Below, piece by piece: positions 27,004 through 39,000 of a stretch of 64,000 bases of DNA. The stretch is from Mixophyes australis (Eukaryota > Chordata > Amphibia > Anura > Limnodynastidae), in assembly GCA_036250195.1 (NCBI GenBank), contig JAVHZZ010000008.1:7616434-7680433 (forward strand). The letters run 5' to 3'. Position numbers and translations under genes: made by a program. The stretch's first letter is position 1. Every line of letters starts with the position of its first letter. The notes below the pieces were generated by a model, which saw only the letters and a list, made by a program, of their open reading frames with translations, searched no databases and was not told the origin of the DNA.

Positions 27004-30000
27004 AAGAGGTAACGATTAATGGCTTCTCTGTGTCCTATTTCATACCATAATCCTATTTCAGATGAAGAGAACGCTGGAGTTACTGCACGAAGCCGTAGCG
27101 GAAAAAGAGGAACTGAAGCAAAGATGCCAAGAGCTGGACCTTCAGGTGAGGTTACCTGGATTTATCTTCCCCGAGGCCTCCTCCAATCATTGGTTGTTCC
27201 AATGTCCAGACTGTCACTGCCATAACCCAGACTCTTCCTAGTAAGGGTTACTCACCGCTGAGATCATTGTATAATAGTCCTCAGTGTTTCCTCACTGCTG
27301 AGACCACAGTCTGTCAGGTTCTTCAGTCCCTCTGCTGAATGCTATACAGATTAGTCTTATACTGCCCGACATTTACTGACAAGACTCTGCCAGGACCAAC
27401 ACTAATCTCTGTCAATGAGACGGTTATTTACCACTCTGACTTCCCCTTTACTAACTACTCAGTCTCACTGTGGAACACAGCGACTATCACTGCTGAGATC
27501 CCCTCTGGTTCTATGGCGTCTGCGGAGTCCTAAAATGATTACTGCTCCCCCATTCTATCCTGAGATCATCACTGATTCTACTGAGCAGCTTTGCTGAGTC
27601 CTGAACTGATTACAGTCATCATTCCTGAGATCCCCACCAGATCTATTGTGTCTCTACTGATCCTGAACTGATTGCAGTCCCGTATCATTCCTGTGATTCC
27701 CACCAGATCTACTGTCCCTCTGCTGAACCTGAGCTGATTACACTCATCATTCCTGAGATCCCCACGAAATCTATTGTTCCTCTACTGATCCTGAACTGAT
27801 TACAGGCCCATATCATTCCTGAGATCCCCACAAAATCTATTGTTCCTCTACTGATCCTGAACTGATTACAGGCCCATATCATTCCTGAGATCCCAAACAG
27901 ATCTATTGTCTCTCTGCTGATCCTGAACTGATTACAGGCCTGTATCATTCCTGAGATCCCCACCAGATCTATTGTCTCTCTGCTGATCCTGAACTGATTA
28001 CAGGCCTGTATCATTCCTGAGATCCCCACCAGATCTACTGTCTCTACTGATCCTCAACTGATTGCAGCCCCTCGGTTATTTCTGACATGTCTACCATTAA
28101 CCTATAACCACTGAGAACCTATAACCACTGAGATGCACAATTATTGCAGCTCAGACCCTCCACAGTAACGCTGGAGACCACCAGCCCTCACAGCCTAGAC
28201 CCCACGAATCACAGTTCGGACTCACACCAGTAACTGCTTCTTTTACACAGAAGTTGTCGGACATACAGAGGAAAGATAGAAAACCAGAAAACCTTTCAGA
28301 TTCTAACAGATTGATACATTGTATATACAGAATCATTAAACGCGTCCTGGAAATCTATCCAATCTGTTCTAATGAAGCTGTAACATACGATGTGTCTCAT
28401 TAAAGAAAACACTATATGAATATCAGGATTTTATTTACATGCAGCAAACCAGCTACTGTATATTTGTGTAATTGCAGTACTATGTAAATAGGAAGATATA
28501 GATTTCTTAAAGTAAAGTCTGTTCCATGGTTTGACTGTATATATACATTGTAGCGTTGGAATCATGTGGCTGGTTAATGAGTAACGTAACAATCAGACAT
28601 TCTGATCACATTGACCAATACTGCTGGCCTTGCTCCCACGTCTCCTGCCAGATCAGTCGCTCCGTATCTGCTGGCGCGGCTCTGGTTTTATAACATTACC
28701 CGTTACGTCAGGACGCCGGCAGTTATACAATCTTCACCTACAGCGAAGCCCTATATTACTTACACTATAATCTCCTTTACAGCAAGGGGTGAACCAGGCA
28801 TCCAGGCCGCCCGTATCAAGTGTTCTTTTCACAATCTGTAATTGGTATTTGTTTCCAGCAGTCATAAAGGGCCAGTAAACCCACCAAAATAAATGTTATA
28901 TCCAACCCTCCTTGTCTCTGTAGTTATCCCCATATGCCCCCTCTATTAGGGTTATTTACAGTTATACCAGAAGGGGTCACTAGGTAGCTATACATTGCAG
29001 ACTCCGTTGACAAGTCCTGCGGGGTATACGGACGGGCGCACCGTACACGCAGAGAGCGCCTCACATGACTCCTTCAGTGTAGCAGTTGCCATCCCATTTT
29101 CTAATTTAAAGACTTGAAGAGCTTTGGACATTCCAAAGATGTTGTGGTAATTATGTTTCTCACTGAAGCCCTGGACGATGTGCGTGAGAGGAGAGGGGTG
29201 TAATAATGGTGACAGGGGGGATTTGAATATAATCTATTTTTGGAACGTTTAGTGGTACTATAATCTGAGCCCAAATAGGGGTTCTAAACTGAAGTCACCT
29301 ACACAAACGGCGACGGCAGCTATTGCTGTATAATAATTAGATCATTTTGGGGAATGGAGTTGTCTTTCTAAACTGGAATGTTTTACTCAATAGATGGAAA
29401 CCTTTTTATTTGACTGCGTATTGTTATTCAACAATCTCTATACATTTTAACCATTTGAGATACAGTCTAAAGGTTGGTGATTCATTGATAGATTTAGACC
29501 AAATTATCCTGAAATCACTGTGTTTGTGATCCTCTGGCGGCCACTAATGAGGACACAGAACGACTAGAAGCCTTTATCATTTAAATTGTTTCTGACTTAA
29601 AATGTGAAAGGTCCGTGGCCCCAATTGTGATGTGCGTGTGATCATTGGCCCTATCGCAGTATTGTGGCCCCATGGATTTTTTCCTGTTCGGCGTAGTCCT
29701 TTGGGCAGATCGGGTATTTTATAGTCACTATCAGTAAATTTACTGTACGATGGCGGCCATGGTACGCTGGTCATGTGATACACCAGGGCTGAAGCATGAT
29801 TGGCTCACATGTGATATTGTGACTATGTTACATATAAATACAGTGTATGTTACATCAGTGTTTCATAGGGAAGTTTAAATCCCTTTACTGAGATATCGCA
29901 TTGAAACTGGAACGTCATCTGGATCTGTTTAGTGAATTAATTCTTCACCAATTTATTTGTAAGGTTTCATTCCTCACTGGTAACACTGAAGATAATGAGT

Positions 30001-33000
30001 AAGGTAGGTCTGAGGCCAGCGAGCCTTACTGAGCGTTCCAGGATCACTAACCTCTAAGATATATCTTATATACAGAACCATTAGTAACAATCATTATTAT
30101 ATACCTTGTGTCACATAGTCAGGAGTTTTATCACAGGATATATCCAATAAGGCTGTGATAGCAGGGGAAGGATTTTCCCCACGCACCTCAGACTTCCTGT
30201 GTCTAACCCTATTGAAGGACATAGCAGGAAGTCTTGCAAAGCTTTAATCAGCTGATAACTGAAAACAGCAGCTTGTACTCAGCTGCATAGCAAGTGTAAG
30301 TCAAGTCAAGCACATTAAAGGGATTGTTCACCTTCCAGTGACTTTTTAATGTATTGGCTCTTACCTGCCATCTTGCAACTTTCACTAAATACATCTCTTT
30401 ATCTTCCTGGGTTTTGTGTGTGTTTTAGCTCTGTAATGATGGCGTATTCCCTGGGTAAGACTGAGCTTTCCTGCTCAAAACCGTGACTACATAAATAATA
30501 GTTGCAGGGGGGCGTTATAAAAGCAATAAGTTAAAGTCATCAGAGGGTGGAAAAATCCCTTTAATTCCATTTTTTTTCTTTTTACGTATATTTATGATTG
30601 TTACAAAATGGCTTTTTATATCGGATCAGTTTGTATGTTATGTTTAGTGGCCTATTACACACTCTGCTCTTTGTGTGGGTCTGTACCAGCTCCTGTCTCT
30701 GCTACACACAATTGTCCAGCTCTTATCACACTAAACCACTGTGCACCCCCAGGACTTGGCTTCTCCTTTCATGCTGTAAATATAGAGAGTGTGACATCCA
30801 GCCCGATCTCTGTGTGTTCACATCATAGTTACAAAGTCACAAATTGCTCCCATGTCTAAGTGAAATATAGTGTAAACTCCTCCTAGGCGGCTCAGATTGA
30901 GTACTGTAATTATTGTGTATATTCATCGCTGCCGATGTGTCTGGCTCCTCAGGTGGCGGGCCTCCAGGAGGAGAGGAACGGCCTATTGGCCGAGAGCGAG
31001 GTCCAGAACGAACGGTTAAACCAATTGGACCCGTTTGACGAGTCCAGCACGATGGTGACAAAGAAATATTTTCAGATACAACTGGAGCAGATTCAGGAAG
31101 AAAATTACAGGTACCGATAGGCGGAGGACGGAGGGGCCACGCGGGCGCCTCTCACGCTGGGTAATGCTTCAATCTGTTTCTGTTGTCAGACTGGAAGCGG
31201 CCAAGGACGATTACCGCGTTCACTGCGAGGAGCTGGAGAGACAACTGATCGAGACGCAGAACAGGAACGATGAGCTGGCTAGTCTGGCGGAGGAGTCCAG
31301 AGCGCTGAAGGATGAGATAGATGTCCTCAGGTATTCCTGCTATAGTATGGGCTCCGCTTATAGCAGTGTTGGCTAACCTGTGACACTCCAGGTGTTGTGA
31401 AACTACAAGTCCCAGCATACCCTTCCAGCAATAAGCTGATGTATATTGGCAAAGCATGCTGGGACTTGTAGTTTCACTACACCTGGAGTGTCACATGTTA
31501 GCCAACACTGGCTTATAGCAGCGTTTTCATGTGTAGACAGTGTCTTGTAACTACTATTTTATAAAGGAGGTTGAAGGTGTCAGTTTGCCGAGGCTGTACC
31601 TGCACAGCAAGGACCACCCCGAAAATGTGCCCTCTCTCCACCTCTCACTTTAGTGATCTCACTCCACCACTGAGTTCTCTGCAGTGAAGGTCGTACTCTA
31701 CAAAAAGTGTAAAAGTCGTGTTTTGAGGATATCCCCCCCTTTATACCTCCCATTGTTCCAGGTTCCAAAAGATGGACACTTTGGTATGAAACCTGTACCC
31801 TTGCCACGCCATTAGCAAAATGTGTCCCTCTCATTTAATATTATACACCTCCAATTAATGTAAAACTCGGTAAATTAATTGAAAGCACTGTTATGACAAA
31901 TGTGTCTGCCTGTTCTTCAGAAAGAAAATTACTCAAGCCACACAGGGAAATCCTTAAAACTTGGCCAGTTAGGATTACTTGAATAGAGGCTGATGGGAGA
32001 TGCATGTAAGATACACGATTGACGATATTTTTCCTGCGCACAAAATATATCATTGTTGTAGACAGCAGAGGTGGCGCGGGACAGAGATTAATACGGTTAT
32101 GTTACAACGTTACCCTGATTTTATATTAAGGTGTTGCTATTTCTGCAAAGCTCCCCTTTCACAAAAGTCTTTTATATCATCAAATGATGCGTTTTGTTAT
32201 TGGCAAATAAAACTCACTATATTTCTTAATGAATGGGTCACCCTGCTGGATTTGTACCTGCTCAGAGTGGGTTCCAGTGCGTCAGACGCCGCAGAATCCT
32301 TTTTTTGTCTACTAAAAGGTTGCCTTATTTATTGACACTTATATTTTATTTTAAGATGTAGCCAGAGTTATCCCGAAATAATATTTCAGGCAAACCCACA
32401 TCATTATGCTGTGAGACGATTTGCTAATCTGAATTCCTAGGTTAAACTAGGATAGGAACTTAAATGCTGAGCATTCTCCTTGTAGAGCTACCGCAGATAA
32501 AGCCACGAAGCTGGAGTCTAGCATGGAGACGTACCGCAAGAAGCTGGAAGACTTTAACGATCTGCGCAGACAAGTGAAGTCTCTGGAAGACACAAATCTG
32601 ATGTACATGCAGAGTACCGTGAGCCTGGAGGAGGATCTGAAGAAAGCCAACGCCGCGCGCGCTCAGCTAGAGACGTATAAACGCCAGGTAGGCCGTCTCT
32701 AGTAATATATTTATATATACTGGGCATTCAATGTGACAAACTGTACAGAGAATCCCTGCCAGAGGGTAAAGTTATGAAGCTGTGAATTTCCGTCGGGTTT
32801 GAAAAGTGGAGATGTTGCCTATAGCAACCAATCAGACTCAAGTATTTATTTAGTGCATTCTACAAAATGACAGCTAGAATCTGATTGGTTGCTAAAAGCA
32901 ACATCTTCACTTTTCAGACCCGCCGGAAACGCTTGATACATTTACCCTCCTAATGTTCAGAGAATGCAGCAATAAGGTGCAAGGGAATCTGGGTTCTAAG

Positions 33001-36000
33001 CATTCATCTAAAGCTTCAATATTCGCCCAAATCCCAAACCGAATCTCGGATTTGAAAATGTCTTTGTTCACAAACATGAAATTCCTGGAGGAAGTTGTAG
33101 GAATAAAAAGCTGGACGAAAGTAAATTCTTCAGAAAACGGTCCAAAATGGATTTAAATATACTGCAAAATATATATATATTGAAAGCAAAAAAACAAGAC
33201 CAAATGTAATAAAATAATAATAGCTGCCATCACTGAACAGTTACTGAAGGAAAGACAAAGTATACATTATATTCTCTAGCTTTATCAACCACACAAGGAT
33301 ACCTGTACCCCCAGAAGGCTTTAGGGTCTGGTCATTTGTAGGACAGAAGTTCTAAGTTTAAAGCTGATTGGGGCACACTTAGAATCGCTTAGAAAATAAT
33401 GTGACATTATGGCCAATGTGAGCTTGATTGGTATCCTGTGCAGGGGCTAAAAACAGAACAGGGGTCCGAGCGATTTCTTTGGTGCTCTCAGGGCCTGGAG
33501 AATGGACCCAGAGTTTTTAATCAAATGCATTAAGAGTCTTACACTGCGCACAGTTTATATACAAACGTCGGCACTGATGGTGCCCAGTGTAACCACACAG
33601 GTGGAGCCCCCATATTGCTGCCACTCATCACCATACACCGTTCTCTCACATCTTGTTCCCTGGTAATCTCACGTTCTCTCTCTAGGTCCAGGATCTACAC
33701 AGTAAACTTTCCATGGAAACCAAGCGGGCCGACACCCTGGCCTATGACATGACCCGACTCCGTGAGAAGCAGGATGCTCTGATGAAAGAAAAAGAGGTAA
33801 CCACGAAGTCTAGTAACATATGTAACACTAAAGCCAAATTATAAAATCAATGGGGCTTCAATTAGCCGTGATGATCAGTGTGCATTTTTTACAGTAATAC
33901 GGTAATGCAGCATTGCAGATCTTCCTTCACAACCCTATGGAGGGGCGAAGGGAAATCAGCGATGTTGCGTCCATTCCGGAGGCACTCCACGCATGATTGA
34001 ATATGCCCCAATGTGCTGAAACTAAACCAGTTAGCGATCTACCCCAATATTTTACCGCTTCACATTAAAATGAATCAATCATACATCACCCCAATATCTT
34101 ACTGCAGCACCTTCAAAGGAATCAGAATCTATTTTACACCACTACAATATTTTTGCCCAGAATGTTATAAATTAAAGCTTCTCCCGTATGTATTGAAATG
34201 AATTGGTGTAAATGTGAGGATGAGTTTGAGGGTAGGAGGGGGCGTTATATTCTGCTCTGTCTTCTGCATGAAATCTTTGGCTCGTGCGTGGGTTGCGGAT
34301 TATGACACCTAATGTTCTGTGCCTCCATCTATAGAAATCCGGCCTTGTTCATTGATAAAACATAAAAATGATCAAGTTATTCTGCTAATGTAGAATCAGT
34401 GACCGTCGTCCAGTCAGTGCTGGTATAGGAACATATATTAAACAAATCACTTCTTTGTAGAGGCTGATCAGCCAACGGGACACTCTAAAGGAAACCAACG
34501 AGGAGCTGAGATGTTCCCTGGTACAGCAAGATCACCTTAACCAGTCTGGTAAGATGTCGAACTGTGACTATTGCACATACTGCACAGTAGGGGGCGCTTT
34601 ACGGTCTAGCGATCAGTATTCTACAGTGATCCTGTTTGAATTCTCTATCAGAATAATGAGATGCCGTTTACTTCTGTTCATTCACATTAATCTACTACCT
34701 AATAAATCACTCACATCTTCTGTGTATTTATTTAGGGGACTCTGGTATCAAAAGTCAGGACAATCTTGCTGCGGAACTTCTTCCCGTGGAATATCGGTGA
34801 GTATCTCCTCTGTGTGTCTGCATCCAAAAGTAAGGTTATAGGAGCAAAGATAACCAGGTCAGCACCAAACTGAGGAACCTTAAAATCTCTACTCTACACA
34901 ATATTAGGTGACTAAATATCCCCCCAGAAATGATCCAAATCTTTATGCCACTAAAATCTCTGCTCTACAGCAAAAAGGTGAAAGTCTTAAGCTGGCGATG
35001 CATAAATTGGAGCATGTCGGTAACAAATGATTAGAAAATAAGGATGAATAAAATGTTCAGAAAATAGATCTGACGATTAGTCTTTTACCATTGAAGGACG
35101 TGATCAATAAATTAATAAATCATTAAATACGTGGTTGTCTCTCGTCTGCTGAAGATGACAGATGAATAATACATCCAGCAAGAACTGGGTTCAAAGTTTT
35201 TTCTGATTGCCAGGGCTAATGACGATGCAGAGTTGTTATATCGAAGGTGTTATGTTATAAGCAGCACGGTGGCTCAGTGGTTAGCACTTCTGCCTCATAG
35301 CACTGGGGTCATGAGTTCAATTCCCGACCACGGCCTTATATGTGTGGAGTTTGTATGTTCTCCCCGTGTTTGCGTCGGTTTCCTCCGAGTGCTCCGGTTT
35401 CCTCCCACACTCCAAAAACATACTGGTAGGTTAATTGGCTGTTATCAAAAATTGACCCTAGTCTCTGCCTGTATGTCTGTGTGTGTGTGTTAGGGAATTT
35501 AGACTGTAAGCTCCAATGGGGCAGGGACTGATGTGAGTGAGTTCTCTGTACAGCGCTGCGGAATTAGTGGCGCTATATAAATAGATGGTGATGATGATAA
35601 GATACAGAGTGACTTTTGACCTATGAGAGATGATTAAATGAGGTGTTTTCCTTGCAGAGAGATGTTTATTAGACTTCAGCACGAGAATAAGATGCTGCGC
35701 GTGCAGCAGGAAGGTTCAGAGAACAAACACATCGCAGATCTGCAGGTGCAGCTGGAGGAGAAGCAGCGTAAGATGAGCGAGCTGGAGACCGAGAACCGGT
35801 AAGTCTACGCGGCTCGTGTCCCTCTCATTGCATCATTCAGTAATGGCGGAAAACACCGGACAATGCACACGACCAGATCTGATAGAGCCGCGCTGCTTTT
35901 GTCAGAAGAGTCCCGTTAAAACACTTGAAGCGTCACATGATTGCCCTAGGACGGCGGAACAGACTGCCTTGTTTGTGTCGTGTTCTTAGTTTAATGCTGT

Positions 36001-39000
36001 CTGTAAATAGATAGAAATATAGAATGTACGGGCCAATAAGTCTTAATCTTGTGTGTCTTTTGTTGTTGTTTTTGGGTTGTGTTTTGCTGAGATTTTTTTT
36101 ATCTTAGATATACAGTGTGTTAAAAAAAAAGTGATGGGGAAGTTTTAATCCATTTTATTCTGTTTGCTGCTGACATCTAGTGACCAAACCTTAGAACTAC
36201 ACCTTCCTTCTAAATGCTTTTTTAATTAGTTTTTGTTTTTAATCGATTTTATTATTATTCTTTTTTTTTATTTAATAAAATACAGGAACGTTTCTTTTAT
36301 AACACCTATGCGTGCATAGTAATTGTATACAATACACACAAACAATGATATAGTTGGTAGGGTGTAAGCATCACATTAGTGCTATGTTGCTAAGGGCACA
36401 GCTGCGATCAATCTCTGTGTCATTGACGCAGATATAATTAACAAGATATATTTTATAGCAGTAACAGATTGTCATAAACTCACCTCCAGAGGTGAAGTTC
36501 ATGGATGTAATCTTAATAAACTCTAGAAGCCTTGGCTGCCGTATCCCGCACGATGTAGCGGACACCCTGGTCTGTTGCTGTTGATATTTATATCCTCCAT
36601 TCATATCATTCAGTAATTCCCAGTATAAAGTTTGGCTCGAAGGGGCGCCCCATGATGACAGTGGAGGGGGGGGAGCAGAATAGGAGGATGGAAAGGGTGA
36701 TATTGTCCTTTGATGTTTGCACATATTATATTGTTTATTCATACAGCAGCCTAGGTATCCTCTAATGATCCTTCTCTCAGGTGACCAGCAGGAGGTTCAA
36801 ACAATATCATAATGCTCATTATCAATGTCTAAACTTTCTATATATGATCCGCATCCAGCACAGAATGTGCCTCCCCATTCTCCATATCTGCCAGAGTTGC
36901 TTTTCTGTTAAGGTAACAAGATTCCAGTCACCTTTATTTAGTTCAGAAACGAGTTGTTGGAGATGATTTTCCTCTACGTTTAATTAAACACATATTGTTC
37001 CTAGTTTTTGCACTTTGACAGGAAACCGCTTTTTTTTTATTATCTTCACATAGACAAAGGTGTCATGTAATACAGACCAGTAATCTCAGCTCTCGTAGAT
37101 TGAGGCTGAACCATGCAGGATTTCAGCAGGAAAACAGCACATCCTGATTTTTAGTTGTGACACGGCCTAAACCGACCCTTAAATGTAGTGAATATAGAGC
37201 TGCCCAGTACGTACCCTGCATGCCCCCTGCATGGTTTTCTTGTCTGCAAATGTTGCACCTAACTCTAAATTGCACTTTTCAAAGTTTACATTACAGGAAG
37301 CTTCAACAGGGATTTAATTATTCACCCTCTGTGTTTGCTGAACAGGCTGAACCTGGGTCGCGTGGAGGAATTACAGCTGCAAATTGGGGATCTGCAGAAG
37401 ACGTTACAGAATGAAGGGGCGGAAGCAGAAGAAGCCGGAGTGAGTATCTCTTTATGTCATCTCTTCTACTGCTAATAATATGTCATTCATGTCAAGGTTC
37501 ATAGTAGATTAATAACTAGAACGCCAGCATTTATGTTTAATATATGTTTGGAAAGCCCATGGGAGGAATAAAATATAACTATGATGTGTTTATGTGAATG
37601 CATAATGTATTTTTCCCTTTGCCTTGCTGCGGCTTACTGACATTGAGTTGCAGCTTATGGACATTGAGTTGCGGCTTACTGACATTGAGTTGCAGCTTAT
37701 GGACATTGAGTTGCTGCTTTACTGACATTGAGTTGCGGCTTACTGACATTGAGTTGCAGCTTATGGACATTGAGTTGCTGCTTTACTGACATTGAGTTGC
37801 GGCTTTATTGACACTGTGTCACCATCTGCTCTGTTCACCTTCCCTCCGCTTTTTATATACATTTGTCTATTTCCGGATGTAGTGTTTTCTTCATACCCAC
37901 AGTAATTACAAGTACTAGTGTTTCTAACGCCAGCAGAACACAGGTAACTGGATATGACATTAGGAACCGTTGTTACCATATCCATTACCTCTCGTACTAG
38001 TTACCTTTCCTGGGGTTGCAGTTGCATTCTGCTTTGCTGATTGCATCACGTTCTGTCCACGTGTGTTTTTGGCAGGTAAAAGCATTGTGGAAACCTGCAA
38101 GTGACCTCCAAACACTAATGAAATTGCTAGTAACATATTCATGGAAATGTGTTTGTGTTTGACGTGGTGGTAAAAGAAACACCTAATGCAATGTAGATTT
38201 ATTTTATTATGATTTTATTTACCTTTTATCCCCTGTTGCGGCTGTTTGAGACTAACTCCGTTTTCTTTCTCTAGTCCAACACATTGAAAATACAAATTGC
38301 AGCACAAATGTAAGTACGAATTTGTTTCTCCATAACCTACGCGCCCCGTATTGGTCACATGGAACAAATTGTGACCTTTTAATTTCTTCAAAGGGAAAAA
38401 CTGAAAGAGGTTAATGAAGCTCTAGAGACTAAGAAGGAGCAGCTGGATGATATGAAGCCGGATGCAGATCAGAGTGGTGAGTCTCGCTGGTCGTTACCCT
38501 AGGGTGACTAAGATTGGTTTTAACACGTCCCGGTTCTGGTCGTCACGTGCTGTAATGAACCAATTCTCCGCCCATCTGTGTTCTCCTAATATAGCTCAAA
38601 AAATCGAATCGCTGGAGGCTGCGCTGCGGAAGAAGGACGATGATATGAAAGCGATGGAGGATCGATATAAGGTTTATCTGGAGAAAGCAAGAAATGTGAG
38701 TGTAAAGTGTCCCAATGTCGGGTGTTGGGTTTTTTATTTAGAATAAATTAGGTCTAGTGGGTGAATATGATTTTAGTGATGGGTCTTGCAAAATGTTGCT
38801 CTGTCCTGTCCATGTTTAGATTTGACCATGAATAGTTCATATTCACAGATGGAGCAGGATTTATTGTACTGTGCGGCTCAAGAAACCAAAAGCAAAGTGA
38901 TTTCATTGTTCAGTACTGGGCTCCTATGCCCGAGTAATGCCCTGAATGTGATGACTGATCAGTCGCTCACCAAGCAGTGCACTAAAGCCGACTCCATCAG

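Noticed and set aside
27709..28029. A 106-residue repeat protein on the minus strand
   Set aside because: An effect of the 66-bp tandem repeat in HOOK1 intron 8.
35261..35340. tRNA gene
   Set aside because: A and B boxes are present, but the head lies in a SINE-like element with copies elsewhere and no complete cloverleaf was evident.
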